A stretch of 64,000 nucleotides of DNA, from contig JAKTNV010000005.1 in NCBI GenBank assembly GCA_022747635.1, positions 88,436,969 to 88,500,968 on the forward strand. The letters run 5' to 3'. This document shows, one piece after another, positions 47,136 through 58,261 of the stretch (position 1 is the first letter of the stretch; each line of letters starts with the position of its first letter). The position numbers were made by a program, and so were the translations under genes. The notes beneath the pieces were generated by a model that searched no databases, was not told the origin of the DNA, and worked only from the letters and a program-made list of their open reading frames with translations. Source of the stretch: Hetaerina americana (Eukaryota > Arthropoda > Insecta > Odonata > Calopterygidae).

Positions 47136-48260
47136 CATCTACATCTACACAATACCCCGCAGGGGCGTGTGGCGGGGAATTGTGTAGATGTAGATGGGCA
47201 ATAACAGAACACGCACATTCAAATCATGCTTTGGAACTGTTAAAAATATGGGTTTATTAAATACAAAAATGGCACGAAGGAAAGAACCTGAAGGAAATGG
47301 ACAAAATATGTACACCACCAATTCTAATTATCTCCTACGCGATTGCTGTCGATTCTATTGTGACCTCTAATGGTTGGAGGAAAAAACGACATTTTAAATG
47401 TATATTTTCTACTGTGTGTCGCGGTAGTCCAGTGGGTAGAGCATTGGACTGCTGACCGGAGGGTCCCGGGTTCGATTCCCGGGAAAGGCACTGGGCACCT
47501 GCAGCTCCACCCAAGCTAATGTGATTTTTCGGGTACCAGGTCTTCCTGGGAAACCATAACCGGCACAGGGAAAGGAACTGGCCCCCCTACCCTTATGTGT
47601 GAATTTCGCACACCGTATAGGGCTTAGTACTGGGTGATCTCTACCATCACCTACTAAACCGACCTTCGGGTTGATTACTGTGTTTATGGGATTTTATATT
47701 CTACTATAAATCTCCCTGATTTTACGTTGAAGATCTGATCTAGCATAGTAAGTCGGGGCCTGTAATATGTCTTTAGCATCCTCCGATAAGTAACCTGCCT
47801 CTAATGTACGCAGTAAATTTAATCTGTTTTTCAGCCGACCGTCAAGTAGTGGCCCTCATTCTCACTTTTCCAATAGTGTCGTGGCTCTGCTACCTTGTTC
47901 ATAACAACTTTTCACGAACCCATCTGCTCTACGTTGCACTTGATCTAGTTCCAAATCCAAGTCTACCTCGTGAGGATCCCATACGTACGTAGCATACTCA
48001 AGGTGGGGCCTAATTAACGTGAAACAACAAAGCTCATTGACCCTCTTATTACATTTCCCAAGTCTCCTTTGCATGAATCATTGACTTTTTATTTGCTGTT
48101 CCGCATATTTTAAGAATACGTTTTCCTCAGGGCATATCCTTATTTACCGTTACACCCAGTATTTGACCGATTCTACGTTTGTTATGTTGATTCCCTGAAT
48201 AGTGTGTTTTCACGTGAAATACGTTTCCTCCGAAAATTCATCGAAACACATTTCTTGAAA
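47136..48260 (-). mobile_element. CR1-like LINE, subfamily A, antisense, with nested SINE
   Basis: The 3' terminal hairpin region (CCCCGC, then GGGCGTGTGGCGGGG) is flanked by an exact 18-bp inverted repeat of the CATCTACATCTACACAAT tail (47136-47153 and 47179-47196). 3'UTR follows, is interrupted by the SINE (47415-47695), and leads into a frame (48074-47862) encoding RPHLEYATYVWDPHEVD and ELDQVQRRADGFVKSCYEQG. The catalytic core is absent. Confidence 0.82.
47415..47695 (+). mobile_element. tRNA-derived SINE, best copy in the window
   Basis: A tRNA-like head has an A box (TAGTCCAGTGG, 47425-47435) and a perfect B box (GGTTCGATTCC, 47469-47479). A conserved tRNA-unrelated body follows, ending in a GGTTGATTACTGTGTT-type tail. 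The SINE interrupts an antisense CR1-like LINE (47136-48260): an ATATTTTCTACT-like word on the left reappears as a similar ATATTCTACT word on the right. It has no poly-A tail. Five other copies in the window share the body. Confidence 0.85.
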
Positions 48261-49799
48261 TTTAATTCTAGCCCCCAAAGGTAAAATACGTAAAATCTTC
48301 AGGATGTTTGTCCAGGAAATAATCCTTTTTAAGTAAGTATGGACCGAAATGCCTTTAAGAAATAGGTTAAATCTGTTTGAAGCAGGCCGGTCCTTTCTTT
48401 AAGACCTTAATCCATATTCTCGATTGGTCAACCCTCATCTCTCCACTGTCATTCGCAGACCAGTGAAATTGATAGTTTTTCGCGAATATCAAAGAATCGT
48501 AATAGCTCCCTACGACTTGTAATCGATGGTGCCTTATCGTTTGTTTAACCTCGACATCTTTATTATTTACTTAACTCTCTTCTCACTGTGAGGTGCTGTA
48601 TCTACTATATACAAGCAAGTATGGTGAGCGCCGGCGGTTTTCTTCTAAGGAACCTAATAGTGTACTCGGGAAATGGGTGGATTCTTGTGAATAATCTCTA
48701 ATCACTGCATTGTTAAGAAGACTGGACGCGATTTCTTTTCTTTTTTTAAAAAACGGTCAATGTTATTTTTAATTTGGCAGCATGCCTGGCGTATTACGCT
48801 AAGTTGTGACCAATTGCATGATTCATATATTAAGTAAATGGTACTTCATAAATGGTTGTTATCCGGCTTTCCTGAACCAAAGGAAGTGGTGTCGTTTAAG
48901 ATAAGCCATTATAACATTTGCCCAAATAGCCTTTTATTCTTTAGCAAAGTTGTCTGTGGTGCTCATATTCGCTCATCTATCGCTGAATTTTCTTTCCCCA
49001 GTGCTCACCTATGTCCCGTTATCTTTTTTTTTGTTGTCTCCCTCCCATGCATATTCTACACTTTCAGTTCCGTAATCGGTCACCTTTTCATTGTGGGTGG
49101 CTAAAAAAATGAGCAGACGCTAAAAACCAGTTTGATTACTGTGCAGACTTATCTCACCACTGCATAGTAATGCATATAACACACTCTTAAGGTGCTGGGG
49201 GACAGCAACGTCCATTTAACAGTAAAACATCCTTGTAATTATCTTTTTTCGGTGTGAAAATCACGTGTACGCATTTGTTTGTCAACCATGAGTGAACGGC
49301 GGGGAAATCTCTTTGGGATTCTAGGAAATTTTTATTGCCGTCTGGTATCTTCAACTGATAGGTTTGATATTATTCGGGAGAAAATTCTTTCTCTAATACC
49401 TTCTCGAACTACTTCAGTATGATTTCATTGCAATTCATTATTTTGGTCATTATTTGATGAAATTTGCAATTCGAATATTTGGTCGCGTGACCCAGCCTTA
49501 AATTGCTTTAATGGCAGTTCCTCGGATGTAATATAATATGTAGACAAAGTCAATGCGCAAAAAATAATTATACAACGACTCCCTGATCATGATTACAACT
49601 GCATTACCGTTTTTCTCGCTGTATTGCGTTTCATTTCTGCGAATTTATTGGTTTTGGAGCAAATGCCAAATTTAGTTCTCTAAGTGATCGAGATTGGCTG
49701 CCATGTAATTCATGCTACAGTAAAGTGAAGATTAGGTACCATCAATTGGAAAGTATTTCTGTGTGCAATCCGTGTTCGAAGTTCAAAATTAATGATTTC
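48261..49799. other. no recognised gene
   Basis: AT-rich. The 88-codon frame at 48838-49104 is hydrophobic and unrecognised. Confidence 0.5.
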
Positions 49800-50095
49800 T
49801 AATCGGTGGCAATAGGCGAGAGAACCCGAACCTCACGTGGGTGTTGTAAACATGTGGAAGGTGGCTTTTCTAAGCCTGAAGAAGTACTCTGTATCAGCGC
49901 TAGATGGCGGCATCGTCGCCTCTTCCGAAGGAACGTTCTCTGGATTGCTATATCGTCGCCTAGCGTAGGTTCCTCGTGCTCCTCCGAGCTTAGCGGTCCA
50001 CCACTGTTTGTGAAGTGCGTTCGTCTGGCTCTGGGCAGAATTTTGCGCCGAAACCAAATTGGACTAGCTAAAAATTCGACGTAAGGAATTTGCTA
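49800..50095. other. moderately CpG-rich patch with CTCF-like word
   Basis: A local rise in CpG contains GCGCTAGATGGCGG (49897-49910), similar to the animal CTCF core CYAGRKGGC. Open frames on both strands show no domain. It could be a regulatory element or an unrecognised exon. Confidence 0.25.
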
Positions 50096-51059
50096 AAGAA
50101 CCTCCGGTCCATTAATTCACTCAAATTCGACTAAATGGCGTGTTGCGGATTTGAGCGAATAATCTGATTGAATGGCCCTTCTGTTACTTGTCCTTGAGAT
50201 ATAGAAAAGCCGAAAGTTACAAAGTCATGTTTCTTAAGTTTTCTGAATTTATTCGTGTATTCGGAGTGACTGAGAAACCTTAACTATTAGGCGGTTTGCT
50301 TGAATTTAAAAGGACCATAATTGTTTTTCTTTCTTCTTTGAAAGCCAATTATGCTCATCAGGTGGAGCAAAGTGTTTGATTGTTCTTCGTCAAATATCCC
50401 GTGATAAAAAAGTCCAAAATTGTTTAATTCGTTTCCTGCTCGACATGCTTCAGTGACTTTACCATGTGGTTTTTCCACGAATTCTTCTCACCTTCCCTTA
50501 ATGTGTCTAATTTCCTTTAATTAATTTTGCATAAAGCTGGTATCGCTTATCTTTTATTACATCCGCACAATTATCCTATATTTAAAAAAAATAGGATGTC
50601 AATATCTCCCCGTCGCTAAATTTTCTCCCCACCTAAGCATTTCTCTTTCAACCTAATTTCTCATGTCCGATTGGTTTCTATCATCCGTCTATCACTTGTT
50701 AGTTCTAGACTAATCCTTAGCCCGCTTTGCTTTCTCTTTTCGATCTTTTTAGACATCTCTTCTTTAACCCATGGAGTCTTTATCCATCCGTATGTTCATC
50801 TCTTTCAATCTCCTCTGTACGAAATAATTGAATGAAAATTGTTGTACAAAATTAGTATATTTTTCACATTAAATGCCTTTGAAAAATAGACATTTCTGGC
50901 TCGAACACGACCACGAATCAAAATTTTAATACGCCTTTATATTGATGATGTTACCCCTTATATGCCTGTAGTAAACTTCAATTCAATATGCACGTTACTT
51001 TTGGCATAAACGTGGAACAGATAAATAAAACAATAAAGATGTATACCAGTTATTCAGTT
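50096..51059. other. no recognised gene; possible LINE antisense at 50600-50850
   Basis: The pyrimidine-rich stretch at 50600-50850 includes a CCATGGAGTC word reminiscent of antisense LINE linker (a KPW-type segment), but it is too decayed to call. Confidence 0.35.
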
Positions 51060-52130
51060 AGCTTTATTATTATAACTATTATTATTGGTATTCTACCGGT
51101 TAAGGTAGGTTTTGAATGGGCACAGCCCAAACATTTGCATCTCCTGACGAAAAACACCACCTGAACTCAGGTACGTACTACATAAAATCCCTCTTCAATT
51201 CTGCATACTTCCTTCCTCCCTTAATTTCGTCCAACATCCCTATTCTCTTCCTTCCCCGTCCTCGTTTGCCTAACACTCTCCCCTTTAACTCATAGTTCCC
51301 AAAATAACACTGCCTATCAAGACGCTCTGCATACATCTTTCCTGCCAACTTCGAATTTCTCCCAACAATCCCCAACCACCACGCCACCACTTCCTCGTTT
51401 GTTTCCCTTTCGGTCCAATTCACCTTCTCCAACCTTCTCCACATCCACATTTCAAAAGCCTCCAATATACGCCTATCATCCTGTTTCCGAGACGTACACA
51501 ACCACGTCCCAAATCAATGTTTTAACGAGCATTTTCTTAACATGCCTTCTCAAAGTCCCTGTCATCAATTCTCCCCTTGTGAAAGCTTCTTTGCATAACG
51601 CAAGTTTTCCCCTAATGTCCCTACTACTTTGATCGTTTTGGCCTAAAACACTTCTGAGATACGTCAACGGTTTCACGTTCTCTAGTTTTACCTTCCTATT
51701 TTAATGTATAGCTTAGCATTTTTCTTTCTGGAAAACCGCACAACCTTTGTTTTATTTGCATTCATTCTCATCCTTTACCTATCGCTTTGAAATTCCAGTG
51801 TTCTCAGAAAAATTTGCAGTCCCTTGGCTGACTGACAGACTAATGCTTGATCTTGATCGCATTCCTGATTTTATGAATTCCCCGCTGACTTTCATTGCAT
51901 TCATCTCCAGTTCTTTGCTTGCCTCTTTAATGATTTCCTCCACACACATGCTGGACAGCGCAGGTAATAATGGAAAACCCTGCCATACTCCTCTTCCCAA
52001 CACTGCCCATCCGGGCTCTCCACCCCCCACTCTCACTGGGGTACTCTATGACACGTACAGGTTGCGGAAGGGTACTTTATCCCGCCAGTCTACTCCTTTT
52101 TTCTGCAAAAAATTGACATAGAATGCAATC
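51060..52130 (-). mobile_element. RTE-like LINE, antisense, palm to 3' end
   Basis: In element order from the right: a mutated RGVRQG-type motif (about 51995, read as RGVWQGFPLLPAL), the segment to a lost YxDD box (SVSQGTANFSENTGI region), then YLRSVLGQNDQSSRDIRGK, the RRILEAFEMWMWRRLEKVNW segment and the GRGRKRIGMLDEIKGGRKYA tail. The 3'UTR hairpin is conserved (51091-51112). Multiple frameshifts make it inactive. Confidence 0.82.
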
Positions 52131-54148
52131 GGGAAGTGTTTTTCTGTTTCGTATATTTCGAGAAAGCGTTTGATTGAATGAATTGGGTGGAAATAATGAA
52201 TCACTAAAAAAAAATATGTGTGTGTAGTTATGCATTTAGTGAAATTCTTTTATATTGCTTACACTGCTGTTGGGTCTTAATGGGTTGCTCAGAATCATTG
52301 GATGAATCGTCATAGAAATGTCGCTGGTGCTGTTTTTTTGCGATTGCGAATCATCGATTAACATCTTGGGTGATGATCTGCGAAAAGACTTCTAAAGCTT
52401 CGGTAGGATATGTGGTTTGGATTGTTCCAGCTATGCACCAAATTATATGAAATGTACATATTATCGAACTAAATAATAATCATTCAGCTAAATGACCATA
52501 AATTGATACAAATTACTGGCATAGTTTTAGGAATCCGTATTTATGATAGGTGCTCTTATGTACTTATGTATTTTGATACGATTGGTTATTATTATAACCT
52601 GTGCAAATAAATCTCTTTCCCTGTCAATCGAGAATTGACTATGGAAAAAGAAATTTCTAGTAATCTCTTTTCGAGTCACATCTTTTATGTGCCATGTACC
52701 TTGGACCAACATTACGATACGGCTGGGCATTAGCGCCGCGTTAACTCAATTGATGATTGAAGGTAAACGGTTGATGTAACTTCGAGCTAGAACGCCTGAA
52801 GTAGGCACGTAGAGCGCTTACTCAGAAACCCAATTCAATGGATGCATCCAGAGAAAGTCCAAGCGGTTTTACGCGGTGCTCCCAAACGTCCTTGACCTAT
52901 TTCCGGGCCGAGTGTTGTGTACGGAAGAGAGGGCCACCATTCCCCAGTTGGGTGCTTCGTCTCTTTGAATTTCATTTACATGGTAATATATTGCTATATT
53001 CTCCACCGGAGAAATCACACTCTTTCGCCGAGGCGGAGCGGAAACGGATCTGTTCACCAATCAGTGCTCGGCCCGCATATGACTTTCACCTTTACTCAAC
53101 TGCGAATGCCCGTGGCGGTCGCCGCATAGGGGACCTCAAGGACCCTTAAAACTTCATTGTTCATGGTTTTGGGGAATAATGAAGGGGAAAATTATTTGGA
53201 GGCAGAATTTGAGTAAGTAACCATCTCCTTTTGAGTATTAGCAACCACCTTCAGGGAAACATTTTTGGCTAAGTGAAAGTGTTACCATGGGTTGCGTATG
53301 CAAAACCTTTTGTGTTATACATATGCATATTTTTACAACGGTCATATACATACTCAATCGATTTTTGTATCCTACGTTGTAGATTTAATGAATTTAGCTG
53401 ATAGCTCTTCTATATTACGCCCTCGTGGACGACTTGCAAATTAAGTTTTGGATCAAAGTTATTTTTTAAATTCTATCCGAGGGTATCACTTTAATTTGAT
53501 CATCTAGTAGGTAATTATTTTTACGTCGAGTTACTTTGGCTACAAATTACGTTCATTAATCAGCTCCTAAACCATGTTATTGCTCTTTGGACTTATTATT
53601 ATTTCCTTAGTTATTTTATTAATTGTTGAGTGTACAATGTTTTTTATTCGGATCTTAAAGTTTGGCCATTCGAAAGATTTTCAAATGATCATGACGCGAT
53701 AATGTCAAACGAAGGTCGCATTTGTCTCCAAGGATAACAGAATTTTCTTTGGAACATTTTTAAAGTTAGTGCATATTTTTTTTCAAATAAAAAAATAAAG
53801 ACGTTTACTCACAAAGAATGTATCAATCTTTAATATTGACACAATATACAGTATACTTGAATATTTGCTCTCCTTTTTTAGAAAAGTGGGAGAAACTTCG
53901 TTTTAATTTTGAAACGTAGACAACTATTTAACAGCATTGAGCTATAGGCCATCAACTTAATCTAACAGTATTATATGAAAATTCTCAACTTAAAAAATTG
54001 ATGACTGCATATTGTAAACCTTCGAATCGATATATTGTGCAGTGCAGCAGGCTGTGCAACAGAAATATTTGGAATGGAAATGCATATAAGAATTTGATCA
54101 TTTCGCTATCATTAAAAAGCGACTATAACGTCAAAAGCTATAATGTTT
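52131..54148. other. no recognised gene; CpG patch downstream of GMC paralogue 2
   Basis: A CpG-richer patch at about 52800-53150 stands out from AT-rich surroundings. Its frames have no domain. Confidence 0.45.
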
Positions 54149-54154
54149 TTTATT
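54149..54154 (-). terminator. candidate AATAAA polyadenylation signal of GMC paralogue 2
   Basis: AATAAA on the minus strand lies about 225 bases past the stop codon. An ATTAAA variant at 54201-54206 is an alternative. In AT-rich DNA this is only suggestive. Confidence 0.4.
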
Positions 54155-54379
54155 TCGAATAATTATTTACGGTATTTTAAATGAAGGTACAAAAAAAATA
54201 TTTAATCTCTCTTTGGTCCCAGTACATTGAAAAATAGTATGCAATTCTTATGCTCGACAATTCACTTTGCTCCTTAAATATAGTACGTATCACAGTCTTG
54301 ATCAATGGGAGAGCCAGTGCATTCCACTACACTGGATTCCCCTATAGTGCACACGTTCGATTGAAATATATAAAATGTG

Positions 54380-56254
54380 TCAACTCCAGTCCTGCTTAAT
54401 CATATCCGCCGCCTTCTCTGCTATCATGAACGTAGGCGCATTCGTATGTCCAGAAGGCACATTGGGCATAATAGAAGCGTCTGCCACTCGGAGACCGCCC
54501 ACTCCATACACTTTCAGCCTGTGGTTGACCACCGCGGTCTGGTCCCAATAAGGCGCCATTTTTGCCGTCCCTGTGTGGTGATATATGGTTAGCGTTATGT
54601 GCCTGGTGGCGCATCGCCAATAATTCCTCGTGCCGAATCCGTGACGTGCACACGCCGGTATCGGTAGAGTGTTCAGAACAGATTTGTAGCGCTGCATTGC
54701 CCTTGTTTTGCTCAGTTCTATCGTCGCCAATATACCGTCCACGATAACTTCTAGATCTTCGTTATCCGAAAAGTAGTTCGGATCGATGAGTGGTTTATCA
54801 AGTGGATTGGCACTCCGCAACCTGATTCTACCCTTGGACCTTGGTCTGAGTAGCATGGGGAATACCATCCAGCCGTCGCGGCCTGTGAGCGGACCGAAGA
54901 CGGCGTTGAAAACATCCTGTCGGATGCCAAACGCTCTTCGGAGTACGTCCTGCGACGAGAGCGTCCCACCCAGGAAAAAGAGCTCAATGTCCGGGTAATC
55001 CGCGTAGCGGGTGGACTGCGGGGCCCTTTTCGTGTTAAAGAAGGCTATTGCTTCCACACCTCCCGGGACAGTGAACGGTCCGCTCTTCCTCGTGTGGTAT
55101 TCGAGCAAAGCAGAAAAGTCCCTCATCAGCCGATCGCTCGCGAGGGAAACAGTGTCATTGACCAAGAAGGACAGTCCCCCCATCGCGATGTGATCTTGTA
55201 GGTTATCGCCCACCCTCAGGTTCTGCAGCACGGGGATCCTCAACTGCCTGAGGTGCTCCGCTGGGCCAATCCCGGAGAGCATGAGTACCTGCGGCGTATT
55301 GATGGTCCCGGCAGAAAGTATGACCTCCTTGGTGGAGCGGACCGTATGGGTCCGTCCTTTGTGGATAAACTCGACCCCGTACGTCTTCTTCGTCCTAGGA
55401 TCGATTAGGACTTTGCTCACCGTCGCGTCCCTTTTGACGTGCAGGTTCCCCCGTCCTCTAGCGGGCTGGAGATAAGCTCGAGCCGAGCTGCACCTCTCTC
55501 CATTTCTCAAGGAGCCCTGAATGTAAGAGAATCCTGTTTGGATGCCTCCGTTGTAGTCATTGACGAGGTACCCCTTCTCCATTCCCGCGGACACGAACGC
55601 CGTGGCTAGCGGAGTGTGGTAACGTGGATGGGAGACCGTCACAGGCCCCCCACGGTGGTGGTAATATGAATTACCCAGTCCAGGGATTTGCATGTCCTCG
55701 GCCTTGCGAAAGTACGGAAGAACGTCTTGGAAGGACCAACCGTGGTTCCCCGCCTGCGCCCACGAATCATAGTCAAGCTTGTTTCCTCTAGTGTAGACCA
55801 TGTAGTTGAGGACGGAGGATCCGCCGATGACTTTGCCCCTGGGCCAGTTGCAACGCCCCCCTTCCATGGCAAGACACGCGCCTCTCTGAGGCTCCGTCTT
55901 GTATGACCAGTCGCTCTCCGTTAGTTGAAAGTATGCTGCCAAAATGGGGACGTCGGTGAGGACCGATGGTTCCGTCCCAGCTTCAATCAGCAGGATATTC
56001 CATTGTGGGTTCTCGGAGAGCCTGTTGGCGAGGGCGCACCCAGCCGTCCCGGCGCCCACGATGATGAAGTCATACTCCTGTCGCAGAGGCTTCTCGGGCG
56101 GCGCATACGTCGTCTTCTTCTTCTCGAAATGTCTGAACCCGTGCCCGATTAAGTTGTTCCAGTTTATTGTTGCTTCTGACACGCTCACCAGTAATCCTGC
56201 GAGCAGCACGGTTGTGGTTGCCATTAAAATCCGCATCCTTGTGTTGATATGCAT
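54380..56254 (-). CDS. GMC oxidoreductase (glucose dehydrogenase [FAD, quinone]-like), paralogue 2, intronless coding region
   Basis: A single open frame gives 624 residues from the ATG at 56254 and ends with TGA at 54380-54382. The open frame extends 16 codons farther, but those codons read through a pyrimidine tract and CAG acceptor (about 56260-56285), so I placed the start just inside the exon. Residues about 7-28 form a signal peptide or anchor. GAGTAG (67-72) is the FAD loop, followed by ILLIEAGTEP. Signature 1 (RCNWPRGKVIGGSS, then NYMVYTRGN) and signature 2 (GTINTPQVLMLSGIGP) are present. The catalytic pair is His559 (HHTGTAKM) and His603 (SGHTNAPT). Its closest relative in the window is paralogue 1, which has an intron at the position matching Asn86 here. 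The product is probably a secreted or membrane-tethered FAD oxidase or dehydrogenase; the substrate cannot be read from the sequence. No disruption is seen. Confidence 0.97.
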   Translation of the reverse strand: MHINTRMRILMATTTVLLAGLLVSVSEATINWNNLIGHGFRHFEKKKTTYAPPEKPLRQEYDFIIVGAGTAGCALANRLSENPQWNILLIEAGTEPSVLTDVPILAAYFQLTESDWSYKTEPQRGACLAMEGGRCNWPRGKVIGGSSVLNYMVYTRGNKLDYDSWAQAGNHGWSFQDVLPYFRKAEDMQIPGLGNSYYHHRGGPVTVSHPRYHTPLATAFVSAGMEKGYLVNDYNGGIQTGFSYIQGSLRNGERCSSARAYLQPARGRGNLHVKRDATVSKVLIDPRTKKTYGVEFIHKGRTHTVRSTKEVILSAGTINTPQVLMLSGIGPAEHLRQLRIPVLQNLRVGDNLQDHIAMGGLSFLVNDTVSLASDRLMRDFSALLEYHTRKSGPFTVPGGVEAIAFFNTKRAPQSTRYADYPDIELFFLGGTLSSQDVLRRAFGIRQDVFNAVFGPLTGRDGWMVFPMLLRPRSKGRIRLRSANPLDKPLIDPNYFSDNEDLEVIVDGILATIELSKTRAMQRYKSVLNTLPIPACARHGFGTRNYWRCATRHITLTIYHHTGTAKMAPYWDQTAVVNHRLKVYGVGGLRVADASIMPNVPSGHTNAPTFMIAEKAADMIKQDWS

Positions 56255-56285
56255 TGGACCTGAAAAAATAGAAGAGAAAAATTGA
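56255..56285 (-). other. splice acceptor upstream of the paralogue 2 start codon
   Basis: On the minus strand a C/T-rich run ends in TTTTTTCAG at 56260, followed after five bases by the ATG. This implies a 5'UTR intron, as in paralogue 1. The upstream exon was not identified. Confidence 0.7.
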
Positions 56286-57069
56286 AAGATTATCTTATGC
56301 ATGGGGCGTCTACAGGGGTATAATAATATCAGTTTTTTTGCTTTTAGAGGGGGGGAGGGAGGAGAGATTATTTATGGAAGACTGCACGGTGTACTCCCCT
56401 CCTAGTCGTCAATTAACTATTTTTCATATAGTCAAAGTTTCTAAGCATAGTATTTTTCTTCTTATCGCAGTGCACATGCACTTCCTCACTGTTAACATTC
56501 CAGAGATACGCATCATTTTTCTGAAATATTCTACTAATGGAGGTAAATTTCAGTTTATTTTCCCTGCTCTATCTAAATGATACCTGTGATCGTGAATGTA
56601 ATAATACGATATTCTGACATAATTACAATTAACGGCATACAGACAGGTACAAAATTGTTAGATATGTTCCAGGTGATCTCATAATTGAAAGCCGTAACAG
56701 TGGAGGTAGGTAAGAGAGAGAGAGAGAGAGAGTTAAATCACCCTAAGACATCCAATACCTCCGAGTTAATTGCTTGGTAAAAAAAAATAATATTTCTCTT
56801 TCTTTTTCCGCAATTTCTCTCCATTTTGTACATGCCACCATTCTCATATTTACGTAATAATAATTCATATATTAACTTCTGTGAACTGTAATGAACGTCA
56901 TTTTAAAGGAATGCAATTTGGTGTACAACTCCTTAACAATGTTTGACTATATTGGTGAAGCTTAATGTTGATGTCTGGAGGTATCGGCTTTAAATACGGT
57001 ATAGTCCCTCAAGAACCTCCTGCTGCAACGTAGACGACTTGATATTAATTATAATAATTCGGCTTTTTT
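56286..57069. other. upstream region of GMC paralogue 2
   Basis: It is probably part of the 5'UTR intron or promoter. It includes a short AG microsatellite. Confidence 0.35.
56712..56732. repeat. AG microsatellite
   Basis: About ten AG units lie upstream of GMC paralogue 2, possibly within its 5' intron. Confidence 0.9.
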
Positions 57070-57330
57070 TTATTTTAGTACCCTGAAAGCCACCGCTTGG
57101 GTGCGTAGTAGGGGGTGAATACACACCAGACTAATGTTTACCCGAATATGCCCCTACCGCGGTCAGACAATGTTATGCTGAATCCTACTCGTTTGTGGAA
57201 AAAAATGACATCTTAAATCTGTGCTACACTTAATCTCTCTGATTTTATTAACATGATCTCTCCTACTGTCGTACGATGGGGGTAATAATACATCTTTTCA
57301 ACATCTCTGCTAAAGATTGATAATACTATT
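57070..57330 (-). mobile_element. CR1-like LINE 3' end, subfamily B, antisense
   Basis: The terminal signature CCTGAAAGCCACCGC, then GTAGGGGGTGAATACACACC, and the following 3'UTR (TGACATCTTAAAT, then GATCTCTCCTACTGTCGTACG) match the copy at 23815 in order. No coding part is present. Confidence 0.72.
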
Positions 57331-58165
57331 GATAATTGATAATATAATTGACACTACTGATACAAATGTAAGAAATATAGAAGAAAAAATTTTATTAAAA
57401 AATTAAATTATAATTTAAAAAAATTAATTTTAACCCATCATTAGAAGGTGGGATTTTAACTGTAAGATTAATGTGTGAAGTGGATATTTATGACTTATAG
57501 TTGTGTGAATATGATATGACCGTGGGCTCCTGAAGTGTTTACCTGCAATTATGCTGTGATTTTAGGAGTGTCCAATTTCAGGTTCTTTTAAATGATGCAA
57601 TTGAAGGAGCTTCCCTTTAGGGTGTAATGAGTTTGTTCCACTCGCGGCCAGCAGTAACAGTAAGTGATATATTTTAGATGACCATTCGATGCTGCGGCAG
57701 AACAAGTTTTTTTATTCCCTCGTGTGCTTGTTTTATGAACTACGCCTTGTGTTTTGAAATATTCCACCAAGTAGTGAGGAGTATTTGTGCTCAGCATTTG
57801 ATGAAGTAGATAGGGTGTATGAAGTTGACGTCTGTCGCTAAGATGTAACCAAGAAAGTTAATTTATGTTGTCTGAGATCTTATGGATCTCAGAAAACAAT
57901 AGCGATAGTGGAAAGAAAGCTGGCACACCTGCGCTGATAGTGCGAATTTACATTCCCTGAATACCTGTCATAACCAATCTTGTCTTAGTTTCTGTAGAAG
58001 TGGGTGCAGCACTTGGTATGAGCCTAAACATTTTGAAAAATTGAAGAAATACGTATTGTTTCTCTTCTCTGATGTGAGAGGTAAAATAAGTAATGTTCCC
58101 ATATTGCTCCTCAATGCATGTTCGCGTGAAATTCAAAGATGGCAAGACAAGTAGGTCCCGGCTTA
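57331..58165. other. no recognised gene; 5' flank of tRNA-His
   Basis: AT-rich, with an 86-codon minus-strand frame overlapping the tRNA that I regard as non-coding. Confidence 0.45.
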
Positions 58166-58237
58166 GCCGTGATCGTATAGTGGTTAGGACATTGCGTTGT
58201 GGCCGCAATAACCCAGGTTCGAATCCTGGTCACGGCA
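58166..58237 (+). tRNA. tRNA-His (GTG)
   Basis: This is a 72-nt cloverleaf. The acceptor arms GCCGTGA and TCACGGC pair fully and A is the discriminator. The anticodon arm is TTGCG/CGCAA around the loop TTGTGGC (anticodon GTG). The T arm is CCAGG/CCTGG around TTCGAAT. The A and B box promoters are present. A run of five T at 58268-58272 could terminate Pol III. The D arm pairs less well (one mismatch where GTA meets GAC), so slow decay or a recent pseudogene is possible. A CR1-like LINE fragment begins within about 40 bases downstream. Confidence 0.82.
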
Positions 58238-58261
58238 GTGACATGGTCACTGACACGGCAA

